Assembly (NCBI GenBank): GCA_003150515.1
Contig: QALW01000036.1
Coordinates: 1 to 20,176 of the forward strand
DNA: 20,176 nucleotides
From: Selenomonadales bacterium
GTDB lineage: Bacteria; Bacillota; Clostridia; Christensenellales; QALW01
Direction of reading: 5' to 3'
Shown: in pieces, positions 1 through 7,648 of the stretch
Numbering within the stretch: the first letter of the stretch is position 1
How the letters are laid out: the number at the start of each line of letters is the position of its first letter
Notes under the pieces: generated by a model
Databases searched by the model: none
The model's input: only the letters and a program-made list of their open reading frames with translations
What the model was told of the DNA's origin: nothing
Made by a program: the position numbers and the translations under genes

Positions 1-1
1 T

Positions 2-130
2 ACTGCCGCTGCAACGGGAACGCAGTCCACTGATGATCCGAATCACGGCGGCGATTTATCCGTTCTGCTCTATGCGGCCGCTGCGCTGGCTGCCGGCGGC
101 GGAGCTCTTGCGCTTCGTAAAAAGAAATAA
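2..130 (+). CDS. C-terminal end of a cell-surface protein with sortase-like tail (partial)
   Basis: Open reading frame entering from the left edge and ending at TAA 128-130; only 42 residues are visible. The end has the layout of a wall-anchor signal: a polar linker (TQSTDDPNHGGD), a hydrophobic Ala/Leu/Gly-rich span of about 20 residues, and a basic tail RKKK. The expected LPxTG-type pentapeptide is not clear; PNHGGD sits where PxTGD normally would, so it is either a divergent sorting motif or a plain C-terminal membrane anchor. The rest of the protein lies outside the window, so its function cannot be inferred. A terminator follows. Confidence 0.6.
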   Translation, partial: TAAATGTQSTDDPNHGGDLSVLLYAAAALAAGGGALALRKKK

Positions 131-204
131 GCCTTAGAGGTTAAGATTAAAATTTCGTTTGCGGTTGGGCCTTAAAGCTTAAGCGCAAAAACCGGCTAGC
201 AGAG

Positions 205-235
205 AGCCGCGGGTAAAACCGCGGCTTTTCTGTTT
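205..235 (+). terminator. Rho-independent terminator after the surface-protein gene
   Basis: Perfect 8-bp stem AGCCGCGG (205-212) / CCGCGGCT (219-226) with a 6-nt loop, followed by a T-rich stretch (TTTTCTGTTTT). It lies 75 nt after the stop codon of the first gene. Confidence 0.8.
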
Positions 236-256
236 TCAGCTGCTGCGGGAGGAGAA

Positions 257-392
257 AAACGCCAAAAGCGCAATTAAAGGGCCGGGCGGCGTTTGCGGCC
301 CGAAGGGCCGCCGGGCCGGCTTCGCCCGGCCCGGAGCAGGCGCCTGCGCCTGCCAAACGCCGCCCGGCCCTTTAATTGCGCTTTTGGCATTT
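257..392. repeat. Large GC-rich palindrome with cloverleaf folding potential
   Basis: Two perfectly complementary 35-nt arms, 261-295 and 354-388, extend with one mismatch to 257-259/390-392. The 58 nt between them hold three further hairpins back to back: 7 bp with loop GAA (295-301/305-311), 9 bp around a TTCG loop (311-319/326-334), and 7 bp with loop CCTG (336-342/347-353). The whole unit could fold as a three-leaf cloverleaf in either strand or as a cruciform. No coding frame in it is credible, and no T-tract follows, so it is not an ordinary terminator. It resembles REP/BIME or MITE-type structured intergenic repeats, but I cannot assign it to a known family. Confidence 0.85.
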
Positions 393-405
393 CGTGTTAT
401 AAGAG

Positions 406-435
406 GCGCGTTAAATAATCTTAATTTAAGCGCGC
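406..435. repeat. Small imperfect hairpin downstream of the cloverleaf
   Basis: GCGCG-TTAAAT (406-416) pairs with ATTTAA-G-CGCGC (424-435) with a single bulged G at 430, giving 11 bp around a 7-nt loop. Only TTT follows, so terminator function is doubtful. It lies between the palindrome and the rodA-like gene. Confidence 0.4.
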
Positions 436-526
436 TTTGGGCTTAGCTGGGGGAGCTATAAAAAAGTATGGATTTTTTCTTTATAGTGTGGTAAAATCAA
501 AATATAAGAAATTTACGAGGTTATCA

Positions 527-1687
527 ATGTCCTTTATAAATAAAAAAAGGCTTAAGAATATAGAATATATTTTACCTATAATAGTGCTGGTAATATCTCT
601 TTTCGGAGTGTTTTGCATTCTTATGGCTACAGCCAGCCCATTTACCGGGGAAGAGCTGACATTTGAAGAAATTACTGCTAACCTGAATCTGTCAAAAGTG
701 CGAATGCAGCTTATATGGATGGTTATAGGCTTTGTCTGCATGTTTGTGGTTATGCTGGTCAGTTATAAATTATACGCTAAAATCTGGTATGCCGTGGCGG
801 GAGTAGCGCTGGCGCTGCTGGTTATGGTTATAGCTTTTGGTTCGGTGCGCGGAGGGACAAAAGGCTGGCTTGTAATTTCAGAGGCTCATAATATAACTTT
901 TCAGCCTTCGGAAATTGTCAAATTAGCCGTAGTTATATTATCCGCTTTTTTTCTGAGCAGACGTCCTTTAAAAACTTTTGCAGATTTATTGCCCGCTTTG
1001 GGCGTATTCTGCGTTATTGTAGCCGTGCTGCTCTATCAGATGGATATAGGCACGACTATGGTTTATGTTGTAATCTTTGCGGGCATGCTTTTTGTTTCAG
1101 GCGCGAAATTGCGGCATATAGGCATATTGGCGTTGGCTGCCGTGGCGGCCTTTCTCCTGCTTTGGTTTTTTGCTATGGGCGATCAGCAGAAGAGCCGCAT
1201 ATTGAATTTCGGCAATACTGAGGATGTTGATCAATTAAGATATTCTAAAATCGCTATAGGTTCGGGCGGAGTGTTCGGCAAGGGCTTGTTCAGCGTAGGC
1301 AATATGAGCCAGCTCAGCTATATTCCCGCTATAGAAACTGATTTTATTTTTGCAGTTATAGGCGAATCCCTGGGCTTTGCGGGCTGCCTGGTAATTATCC
1401 TGCTTTATATGGCGCTCATATTCAGGCTCTGGCAGCTTATGAGAGGATGCAGGGATAAATACGGAAAATTAATAATCGCAGGCATAATGTTTATGTATAT
1501 GTTCCATATTTTTGAGAACATAGGCATGACTATAGGCGTTATGCCTATAACGGGCATACCTCTGCCCTTTATAAGCTACGGCGGCACCAATTTCGTTACT
1601 AATATGATAGGTATCGGCCTGGTGATGAGCGTATGCCTTTATCGCCCTGAAAGTGTAACAAATAATCCGGAAGAGCTGGAAATATAA
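527..1687 (+). CDS. rodA: RodA/FtsW-family SEDS peptidoglycan polymerase
   Basis: Polytopic membrane protein of about 386 residues that polymerises lipid II into glycan strands with a partner class B PBP, for wall elongation or, if a SpoVE-type paralogue, spore cortex. Family marks in order: FQPSE followed by K, the DIGTT segment holding the conserved aspartate (family norm PDLGT; here MDIGTT), TDFIFAVIGESLGFAG, and the C-terminal TGIPLPFISYGGTN signature. I chose ATG 527 because GAGG (517-520) sits 6 nt upstream and the protein then begins shortly before the first membrane span; an in-frame TTG at 437 would add 30 residues but has no Shine-Dalgarno site. The following SpoIVFA/SpoIVFB-like pair matches the usual Clostridia rodA locus, which favours RodA over FtsW/SpoVE, though the exact paralogue is not certain. 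A PBP2 gene is not in the window. Confidence 0.85.
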   Translation: MSFINKKRLKNIEYILPIIVLVISLFGVFCILMATASPFTGEELTFEEITANLNLSKVRMQLIWMVIGFVCMFVVMLVSYKLYAKIWYAVAGVALALLVMVIAFGSVRGGTKGWLVISEAHNITFQPSEIVKLAVVILSAFFLSRRPLKTFADLLPALGVFCVIVAVLLYQMDIGTTMVYVVIFAGMLFVSGAKLRHIGILALAAVAAFLLLWFFAMGDQQKSRILNFGNTEDVDQLRYSKIAIGSGGVFGKGLFSVGNMSQLSYIPAIETDFIFAVIGESLGFAGCLVIILLYMALIFRLWQLMRGCRDKYGKLIIAGIMFMYMFHIFENIGMTIGVMPITGIPLPFISYGGTNFVTNMIGIGLVMSVCLYRPESVTNNPEELEI

Positions 1688-1759
1688 AGCTTTTCTCTTT
1701 CGGATATGAAATTTTAAACGGTTTTTAAAGTAATTTATTGAACAGGAATATATATGCGC

Positions 1760-1795
1760 TTCCTCCTCATATTTATTTATGAGGAGGAATTTTTT
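1760..1795 (+). promoter_or_regulatory. Hairpin that buries the spoIVFA-like Shine-Dalgarno site; terminator-like
   Basis: A perfect 11-bp inverted repeat, TTCCTCCTCAT (1760-1770) and ATGAGGAGGAA (1779-1789), with an 8-nt loop. The right arm contains the GAGGAGG ribosome-binding site of the next gene, and six Ts (1790-1795) follow directly, just before ATG 1796. It can therefore act as a weak terminator for rodA, as a translational block on the next gene, or both. The structure is seen directly; the function is inferred. Confidence 0.7.
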
Positions 1796-2398
1796 ATGTC
1801 TGTTATAAAAAAGCGCGGGAGCGTTTATTCAAATTATAAAAACGAGGGCAGGATAGCCCGGATATGCATAGCTAGCGTGTTCCTGCTGGTTGCGGCGGCC
1901 GTATTCCTTATGGATACTTCCTTAACCCGCGGTATCAGGGAGGGGCTGATGGGCGCGTTTAAATATGATATGCACCTTCCTGAAGCTGGGCAAAAGGCGC
2001 AGGAATTGTTTTCAGGCAGGGATGAACAGTCGGTTTCTGGAGGAGCGGATGTCCTGGCTTCTTTAAAGAAGCCTCTTAAAAATGCTACGGTGATTAAAAG
2101 CTTTGAGGAGACGGGCCGGGAGATACAGCTTAAAGCGGGGCAGCTTTTGTCCGTATACGCGGTATCGGCCGGGAAGGTTATAAGCGTTGAAGGGGAAACT
2201 ATAATAATAGAGCATGCGGATGGGCTTGAAAGCATTTACGGAGGCTGCGCGTCCCAATATGTTAAAACCGGAGACAGCGTTAAATCAGGAGAGATGCTTG
2301 GCTCGCTGGATGTGCAGTCGCCGGTGCTGGCGTTCGGCTTGAAAAAAGCGGGGCAGTATGTGAATCCTGAGGAATATGTGTCCATTTTGGGCTGGTAA
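1796..2398 (+). CDS. spoIVFA: SpoIVFA-like membrane protein with degenerate M23 (LytM) domain
   Basis: About 200 residues: a basic N-terminus, one membrane span near residues 21-39, a linker, and an M23-type beta domain at roughly 90-198. In active M23 enzymes the zinc ligands sit in HxxxD and a later HxH; here the first site reads REIQL and the YxH position reads YGG (IIIEHADGLESIYGG), so zinc hydrolysis is unlikely. That fits SpoIVFA, a non-catalytic M23-like protein which in Bacillus anchors and restrains SpoIVFB in the outer forespore membrane and is itself cut by SpoIVB. The next gene encodes the M50 protease. The start is ATG 1796, 8 nt after GAGGAGG; an upstream in-frame ATG at 1754 would translate the hairpin and has no ribosome-binding site. 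Sequence identity is too low by eye to exclude a general M23 family protein. Confidence 0.75.
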   Translation: MSVIKKRGSVYSNYKNEGRIARICIASVFLLVAAAVFLMDTSLTRGIREGLMGAFKYDMHLPEAGQKAQELFSGRDEQSVSGGADVLASLKKPLKNATVIKSFEETGREIQLKAGQLLSVYAVSAGKVISVEGETIIIEHADGLESIYGGCASQYVKTGDSVKSGEMLGSLDVQSPVLAFGLKKAGQYVNPEEYVSILGW

Positions 2399-2502
2399 GC
2401 CTTTGTTCTTTGGGATGACGGAAATTATATATATTTGCTCGGCGCCGTTTATTTACAGGCGCAAATTAAAAATACACGGCTGGGAAAGGATGATAGTAAA
2501 AC

Positions 2503-3429
2503 GTGACTTTTTTTAGCATAGGCGGCGTAAAGATTAAAATCAATCTGCTTTTGTTATTAATAACTCTGTTTTGGATTATTACGGGCTATATTTGGACGGC
2601 GCTCATTGTATATTTAGCGCTGCTCCTGCATGAAAGCGCTCATATTCTGGCTGCGCGCGGGTTTAAGGTGAGGGTTTATCAGCTTGAATTGCTGCCCTTC
2701 GGTTCTTCGGCCATGATGGACGATGTGTTCGAGCAGATGCCCCTTGAGGAAAGCCTTATCGCTGCGGCGGGGCCTGCGGCCAGCGTTATAACCGCCGCTC
2801 TGGCAACTACTCTCAGAAGCTATTTTCCTCTCTTTGCGCCCCAGGTGCTGGAGGAATTTATAAGCTATTCCTTTCTTATAGCCGGTTTTAATTTATTGCC
2901 CGTGCTTCCATTGGACGGCGGGAGAATTCTGCGCGCCTGCCTTGCCCGCACCAACGATTACGGCCGCGCCACCAAGATAACCTCGTTTTTTGGCATTCTT
3001 CTGGGGCTGGGCATGACCGGATGGGGGATTTATACTTTTATTTCAAAGCAGGCGGACGCTATGCTGCCCATGCTGGGGGTGTTTTTAATTTTTTCGGCCA
3101 TAGGGGAATTGAAGCAGAGCCGCTTTGAATTGGCCAAGGCCATGCTCAACAGGCGGCGCTGCCAGGAGGGCAGCCAGTATATGGGCGTGAAGGTGCTGGC
3201 CGTTAAGCAGGAAATGCAGATATATAAGGCGGTAAGGCTATTTAAGGATAAAAATTATTATGTCGTGCGTGTAATTAACGATGATATGAAATTATTGGGC
3301 ACGCTGGATGAAACGCAGATACAAAACGCAATGCTGGGGCAGGATATGCTTTCAACAGTAGGCGCTCTTTTGAAAAAGGAGCATGCGCAGTCAGCTTATG
3401 CTCAAAAGCGCTCGGCAAAGGCCGGCTGA
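2503..3429 (+). CDS. spoIVFB: M50 intramembrane metalloprotease, SpoIVFB-like
   Basis: Protein of 308 residues that by family would cut pro-sigma-K in the mother cell. The zinc site is HESAH at residues 43-47 in a hydrophobic span, with the third ligand in NLLPVLPLDGG (Asp138). Further hydrophobic spans lie at about 12-42, 84-105, 120-136 and 150-170, and the C-terminal part (about 215-295) reads like a single CBS-type module, the usual SpoIVFB layout. Translation starts at GTG 2503; the purine stretch GGGAAAGGA ends 12 nt upstream, a slightly long gap, and no better in-frame start is seen. It follows the SpoIVFA-like gene by 104 nt, so the pair is probably a functional unit. No sigma-K gene is in the window. 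Confidence 0.85.
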   Translation: MTFFSIGGVKIKINLLLLLITLFWIITGYIWTALIVYLALLLHESAHILAARGFKVRVYQLELLPFGSSAMMDDVFEQMPLEESLIAAAGPAASVITAALATTLRSYFPLFAPQVLEEFISYSFLIAGFNLLPVLPLDGGRILRACLARTNDYGRATKITSFFGILLGLGMTGWGIYTFISKQADAMLPMLGVFLIFSAIGELKQSRFELAKAMLNRRRCQEGSQYMGVKVLAVKQEMQIYKAVRLFKDKNYYVVRVINDDMKLLGTLDETQIQNAMLGQDMLSTVGALLKKEHAQSAYAQKRSAKAG

Positions 3430-3453
3430 AAAAATCGGCAGGCGGAGAGAGTT

Positions 3454-3530
3454 AAATAAATACTGCGGCCCAAGGGAGGGCCGCCTTCCTAAACCAGCCC
3501 GGAGCGGAAAATTTATTTTTTCGCCGGGCT
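3454..3530. repeat. Structured intergenic repeat related to the palindrome at 257-392
   Basis: An 8-bp outer pair AAATAAAT (3454-3461)/ATTTATTT (3511-3518) can enclose a hairpin GCGGCCC (3465-3471)/GGGCCGC (3478-3484). That inner stem is identical to the first leaf of the cloverleaf at 295-311. A later shared block GCCCGGAGC also matches the larger element (330-337 region). Alternatively AGCCCGG (3496-3502) pairs with CCGGGCT (3524-3530), extended by 7 bp across a 2-nt bulge, making a 35-nt hairpin that could terminate the spoIVF transcript, although no T-run follows. Probably a degenerate copy. Confidence 0.55.
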
Positions 3531-3551
3531 CGTATTATTATTCTATATAAT

Positions 3552-3580
3552 TTGACCAAACGGGCATAAAAGGGTACAAT
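3552..3580 (+). promoter_or_regulatory. Sigma-A promoter for the radical SAM/RNase G operon
   Basis: TTGACC (3552-3557), a 17-nt spacer, and TACAAT (3575-3580): five of six consensus bases in each box. It lies 38 nt before the start codon at 3618 and fits housekeeping expression of the operon. Confidence 0.8.
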
Positions 3581-3617
3581 ATCCGCAGGGCGCAGAGCCT
3601 TATTTGCGGAGGTAATT

Positions 3618-5438
3618 ATGGAATTATCAAAAATACTGCCGCTGGTGGAAAAGCCGGCGCGATATACTGGCGGAGAGCTTAATATGGCGGTTAAGCAGAA
3701 TGAAGAGGTGCGGTTTGTTTTTGCTTTTCCCGACCTTTACGAAATAGGCATGAGCCATTTGGGGGGCAAGATTATATATCACGCCCTTAACGAGCGGGAG
3801 GATACCTATTGCGAGCGGGTGTATGCTCCATGGACGGATATGGAAGGGCTGATGCGTCAAAATAATATTCCGCTTTTCAGCCTGGAGACAAAGAGGCCGG
3901 TAAAGGACGCGGATTTATTCGGATTTACGCTGCAGTATGAAATGTGCTATACGACCGTTATTAATATGATCGACCTTGCCGGGCTGCCTTTGCTGGCTGC
4001 GGACAGAACTGAGGGGCCGTTTGTTTTTGCCGGGGGCCCCTGCACATATCATGCCGAGCCCCTGGCGCCCTTTATGGATTTTTACGCGCTGGGAGACGGG
4101 GAGGAGGAGCTTAACGACCTTATAGAAATATATAAGGAATGGAAAAAGAGCGGGCGGGAGCGCAAGGAATTTCTTCGCGCTCTGGCGCGCACTCAGGGAT
4201 TTTATGTGCCGTCCTTTTACGATATTGAATATTATGAGGACGGCCGCATAAAGAGCATAACGCCCAATGAGCCGGACGCGCCGCCCATGGCCGTGCGCCG
4301 CATAGTTGAGGATTTCGAAAATGCCTATTATCCGGTTAAGCCGGTCGTGCCTTATATTGAGGCTGTGCACGACCGCGTAATGCTGGAAATACTCCGGGGC
4401 TGCACGCGGGGCTGCCGCTTCTGCCAGGCAGGCTATATTTACAGGCCCGTAAGGGAGCGGAGCGTGAATAAGCTCTGCGAATTAGCGGAGGAAACCATTA
4501 AAAATACCGGTTATGACGAAATATCTCTTACTTCTCTTTCCTCGGGGGATTATAGCCGCCTGCCTGAATTGCTTGAACGTATGTCGGACGCTTTTAAAGG
4601 ACGGAGAGTGACTTGCAGCCTGCCCTCGTTAAGGCTGGATTCTTTCAGCGTTGATTCGGTCAGCGACGAAATGAGGCGCACAAGCCTTACCTTTGCGCCC
4701 GAAGCGGGCAGCCAGAGGCTTAGAGACGTTATTAATAAAAATGTTACCCAAGAGGATTTTGCGCGCACTATGCGTACGGTGTTTGAGGCGGGCTATAATT
4801 CTGTAAAATTATATTTTATGCTGGGACTGCCTACAGAGACGGATGAGGATATAGCAGGAATCGCCCGGCTCGCCCGGCTTTGTTCGGATATTTACAGAGA
4901 GGTACGGGGAAGCCTGCGGGGGTTTAAAATGGTAGTCAGCACCTCCTTTTTCGTGCCTAAGCCGTTTACTCCCTTTCAATGGTGCGCGCTTAACGGCTTG
5001 GAGGAGCAAAATCGCAAGCGCGAATATCTTGCGGGGCTTTTAAAGCCTATCAAGGGCGTTGAATACCGCTGGCATGAAACAAAAGGCTCGGTTATTGAAG
5101 CGGCTCTTGCCCGAGGAGACCGCCGCATGGGAGAGGTGCTTAAAAGAGTGTGGCAAAAGGGCGCGCGCCTGGAAGGCTGGAATGAATATTTCAATTTTGC
5201 GCGATGGCAGGAAGCGTTTGAGGAATTCGGGCTGAATCTGGATTTTTATGCGCTGCGCGCGCGGGAATTGGATGAAATATTTCCCTGGGAGACGGTGGAC
5301 TGCGGCGTAAGACGCAAATATCTGGAAAGCGAATATAAAAAATCCTTGCACGCTGAAACTACGCGGGATTGCAGGCAGGGCTGCACGGGCTGCGGAATGA
5401 ACGCCCTGGCGGGAGGTAAATGTCCATGCGAGCGGTAA
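3618..5438 (+). CDS. TIGR03960-family radical SAM protein
   Basis: Protein of 606 residues. The radical SAM [4Fe-4S] motif CTRGCRFC places cysteines at about 262, 266 and 269, with the following TIM-barrel-like part including EAGSQRLRDVINK and GLPTETDEDI. The N-terminal 250 residues resemble a B12-binding-like fold (FPDLYEIGMSHLGGKIIYH; FAGGPCTYHAEPLAPFMD). The C-terminus carries a cysteine cluster, CRQGCTGCG and CPC, typical of the family and suggesting an extra metal site. The reaction is not established. In many Clostridia this gene is followed, as here, by a DUF2344 protein and RNase G, hinting at an RNA-related role. GGAGG (3608-3612) precedes the ATG, and the end overlaps the next gene by 13 nt, suggesting translational coupling. 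Confidence 0.9.
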   Translation: MELSKILPLVEKPARYTGGELNMAVKQNEEVRFVFAFPDLYEIGMSHLGGKIIYHALNEREDTYCERVYAPWTDMEGLMRQNNIPLFSLETKRPVKDADLFGFTLQYEMCYTTVINMIDLAGLPLLAADRTEGPFVFAGGPCTYHAEPLAPFMDFYALGDGEEELNDLIEIYKEWKKSGRERKEFLRALARTQGFYVPSFYDIEYYEDGRIKSITPNEPDAPPMAVRRIVEDFENAYYPVKPVVPYIEAVHDRVMLEILRGCTRGCRFCQAGYIYRPVRERSVNKLCELAEETIKNTGYDEISLTSLSSGDYSRLPELLERMSDAFKGRRVTCSLPSLRLDSFSVDSVSDEMRRTSLTFAPEAGSQRLRDVINKNVTQEDFARTMRTVFEAGYNSVKLYFMLGLPTETDEDIAGIARLARLCSDIYREVRGSLRGFKMVVSTSFFVPKPFTPFQWCALNGLEEQNRKREYLAGLLKPIKGVEYRWHETKGSVIEAALARGDRRMGEVLKRVWQKGARLEGWNEYFNFARWQEAFEEFGLNLDFYALRARELDEIFPWETVDCGVRRKYLESEYKKSLHAETTRDCRQGCTGCGMNALAGGKCPCER

Positions 5439-6097
5439 TAAAATTTTCCAAGAGCGAAGCGGTTAAATATATTTCCCATCTGGACGTGCTTAGAATGTTT
5501 CAGCGCGCCTTGATGCGTTCGGGATTAAAGACGGCTTATTCGGAGGGCTATCATCCTCATATGCTTTTAAGCTTCGCGCTGGCTGCGCCTGTGGGCGTGG
5601 CCTCAAGCTGCGAATATGCCGAGGTTTATTTTGAATATCCAATGTTTTGCGAGGAGATTAAGCAGCGGCTGGGCGCAACTATGCCGGGCGGCTGCGAGGT
5701 ATTGGATGTTTTTGAGCTGGATGAAAAATATCCGGCGCTTATGTCGGTGGTTGCGGCGGCCGATTATCAGTTTTATTATAAGCCGGAGGAGAGCGCCGCG
5801 CTGGCTCGGGGCTTGCTTAATTTAAACGAACAGCCTGAGATTATTATTATGAAAAAGAGCAAGAAAGGGCCTAAGCCGGCCGATATAAAGCCCATGCTCT
5901 ACCGGATGGAAATGCATGAGAATATATTGGAATGTTCCCTGGCTTCGGGCGGAACGGCCAATCTGAGGCCGGACGCCCTGGACGACCTGCTGTTTGAAAA
6001 AACCGGCGTTAAGGCGGAGCAGATTTTCAGAACGGCGCTTTATATAGAGCAGAAGGGGGAAAGAATCCGCCCCGAGCAGGCGGAGGGAAGGATATGA
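5426..6097 (+). CDS. TIGR03936/DUF2344 radical-SAM-linked protein
   Basis: Protein of 223 residues. The N-terminus (IKFSKSEAVKYISHLD then RMFQRALMRSGL) and SEGYHPHMLLSFALAAPVG are characteristic of the DUF2344 family, found either fused to or directly after TIGR03960 radical SAM proteins. Its function is unknown. I prefer ATG 5426 to ATG 5420: the Shine-Dalgarno GGGAGG (5411-5416) is 9 nt from the former but only 3 nt from the latter. The gene overlaps its upstream neighbour by 13 nt and the downstream rng start by 4 nt (ATGA), so the three genes are tightly coupled. Confidence 0.85.
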   Translation: MRAVIKFSKSEAVKYISHLDVLRMFQRALMRSGLKTAYSEGYHPHMLLSFALAAPVGVASSCEYAEVYFEYPMFCEEIKQRLGATMPGGCEVLDVFELDEKYPALMSVVAAADYQFYYKPEESAALARGLLNLNEQPEIIIMKKSKKGPKPADIKPMLYRMEMHENILECSLASGGTANLRPDALDDLLFEKTGVKAEQIFRTALYIEQKGERIRPEQAEGRI

Positions 6098-7617
6098 CCG
6101 AGATTATAGCGGATATCGCGCCTTTTCAGTCCCGGGTGGTAATGCGCAGGGACGGAGAGCTTAAGGAATATTTTGTTTCGCGCAAAGGGGCGGAGCCCAT
6201 TGTAGGAAATATCTATAAGGGCAAGGTGGAAAATATAGTTAAGGGGATGCAGGCGGCCTTTGTAGATATAGGCCTGGGGCGCAACGCTTTTCTTTATGCC
6301 GGGGATATATTGCCCGATAAGCGTGATTTTGAATTTGCCGGTCAATCGGAGCAGATTTCGGACAGTCTGAAAAAATCCTCCATAAAGGAATTGGTCAAGC
6401 AGGGCCAGGAAATTATAGTGCAGGTGCTGAAGGAGGCCGCGGGCACAAAGGGCGCGCGGGTTACCACCAATATCTCCCTGCCCGGCAAAAATCTCGTGCT
6501 TATGCCTACGGTCAGCTATGTGGGAGTTTCCAGACGCATATCGGACGAGACGGAGCGCTCCCGGCTCAAGGAGCTTATAGACGGCATGAGAAAGCCTGAG
6601 CACGGTTATATTGTGCGCACTGCCGCGGCCTATCAGGACGCTGAGAAATTCCGGGCGGAGATGGATTATTTAGAGCGGAAATGGGAGAATATCCGCCTGC
6701 GTGCGCGGCAGCAGAAGGCGCCTTCTGCTTTGCACAGGGAGGGCAGCCTTATTATGACTACGTTGCGCGATTATTTCAGCGCGGACGTGGATAAATTTAT
6801 TATAAACGACAGGGCCAGCTATGAGCAGGCGGTGGATACGGCGCGGTTTTCCAGCCCTGAATTGGCGGACAGGATAGAATATTTTGACAAGAGCTCGGAT
6901 ATTTTTTCATACTATAATCTTAACGGCAAGCTGAACAGGCTGCTTGAACGCAGGGTTTGGCTGGACAGCGGAGCTTATCTTGTAATAGACCAGACGGAGG
7001 CGCTTACGGTTATAGATGTGAATACCGGGAAATTTACCGGGGACAACAGGCTGGAGGACACCATTCTGGAAACCAATCTGGAGGCGGCGGGCGAGATAGC
7101 GAGGCAGCTCAGGCTGAGGGGCATAGGCGGCATAATTATTATCGATTTTATAGATATGGACAGGGACGAGCACAGGGCGAGAGTTAAGCGCGCGCTGGAG
7201 GACGCCGTCCGGGAGGATAAGGTCAAGACAAATATCGTAGGATTTACCGGCCTGGGCTTAATGGAGATGACCAGGAAAAAGGTGCGAAATAATATCAAGA
7301 GCATTATGCAGACGGCATGCCCCTATTGCGCCGGCTCGGGCTCGGTTTTAAACAATATCTCAGTCGTGCATAAGCTGCGCGGCGAATTGGGCAGAATGTT
7401 TGAAAATACAGACGTCGGCTGCGTGCTTTTAATGGTGCATCCCGATATAGAAAGCGAATTGCTGGGAGGGGAATTTCCCGTGGACAGCTTTTTATACGGG
7501 GACAGGCAGATATATATTCTCTCTGATCCGTCCAGGCATATAGAGGATATAGGAATACATGCTGTAACCAGAAAGGAAATATCTGAAAAATACAGGGAAG
7601 CGGTCAGATTTTGTTGA
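6094..7617 (+). CDS. rng: Ribonuclease G (RNase E/G family)
   Basis: Endoribonuclease of 507 residues for rRNA maturation and mRNA decay. The N-terminal S1-like RNA-binding domain (about 36-110, GNIYKGKVENIVKGMQAAFVD) is followed by the RNase H-like catalytic core; the two metal-binding aspartates are seen in VIDVNTG and IIIIDFIDMD. GLGLMEMTRKKVR and the zinc-link CPYCAGSG follow, as in RNase E/G dimers. The length fits RNase G rather than the long RNase E. The start ATG overlaps the previous stop as ATGA, with GGAGGGAAGG just upstream. The stop codon TGA lies inside the -35 box of the rplU promoter. Confidence 0.95.
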   Translation: MTEIIADIAPFQSRVVMRRDGELKEYFVSRKGAEPIVGNIYKGKVENIVKGMQAAFVDIGLGRNAFLYAGDILPDKRDFEFAGQSEQISDSLKKSSIKELVKQGQEIIVQVLKEAAGTKGARVTTNISLPGKNLVLMPTVSYVGVSRRISDETERSRLKELIDGMRKPEHGYIVRTAAAYQDAEKFRAEMDYLERKWENIRLRARQQKAPSALHREGSLIMTTLRDYFSADVDKFIINDRASYEQAVDTARFSSPELADRIEYFDKSSDIFSYYNLNGKLNRLLERRVWLDSGAYLVIDQTEALTVIDVNTGKFTGDNRLEDTILETNLEAAGEIARQLRLRGIGGIIIIDFIDMDRDEHRARVKRALEDAVREDKVKTNIVGFTGLGLMEMTRKKVRNNIKSIMQTACPYCAGSGSVLNNISVVHKLRGELGRMFENTDVGCVLLMVHPDIESELLGGEFPVDSFLYGDRQIYILSDPSRHIEDIGIHAVTRKEISEKYREAVRFC

Positions 7618-7642
7618 CATTAAAAGCGGGATATGTTATCAT
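7614..7642 (+). promoter_or_regulatory. Strong promoter for rplU-prp-rpmA
   Basis: Perfect -35 TTGACA (7614-7619), a 17-nt spacer, and -10 TATCAT (7637-7642) with a TG extension at 7634-7635. The -35 box contains the rng stop codon (7615-7617). Confidence 0.85.
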
Positions 7643-7648
7643 TTAAAA

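Noticed and set aside
147..356. 69-residue minus-strand ORF across the palindrome
   Set aside because: Composition simply reflects the GC-rich inverted repeat; no ribosome-binding site and no motif.
437..526. Upstream TTG extension of the rodA-like gene
   Set aside because: No Shine-Dalgarno site; ATG 527 has one and fits the first membrane span better.
1754..1795. ATG 1754 as start of the spoIVFA-like gene
   Set aside because: It would translate the hairpin and has no ribosome-binding site; ATG 1796 follows GAGGAGG.
2404..2432. Promoter-like TTGTTC-17-TATATA before the spoIVFB-like gene
   Set aside because: Only 3 of 6 and 4 of 6 matches in an AT-rich gap; not better than chance, and no sigma-E-type boxes were seen.
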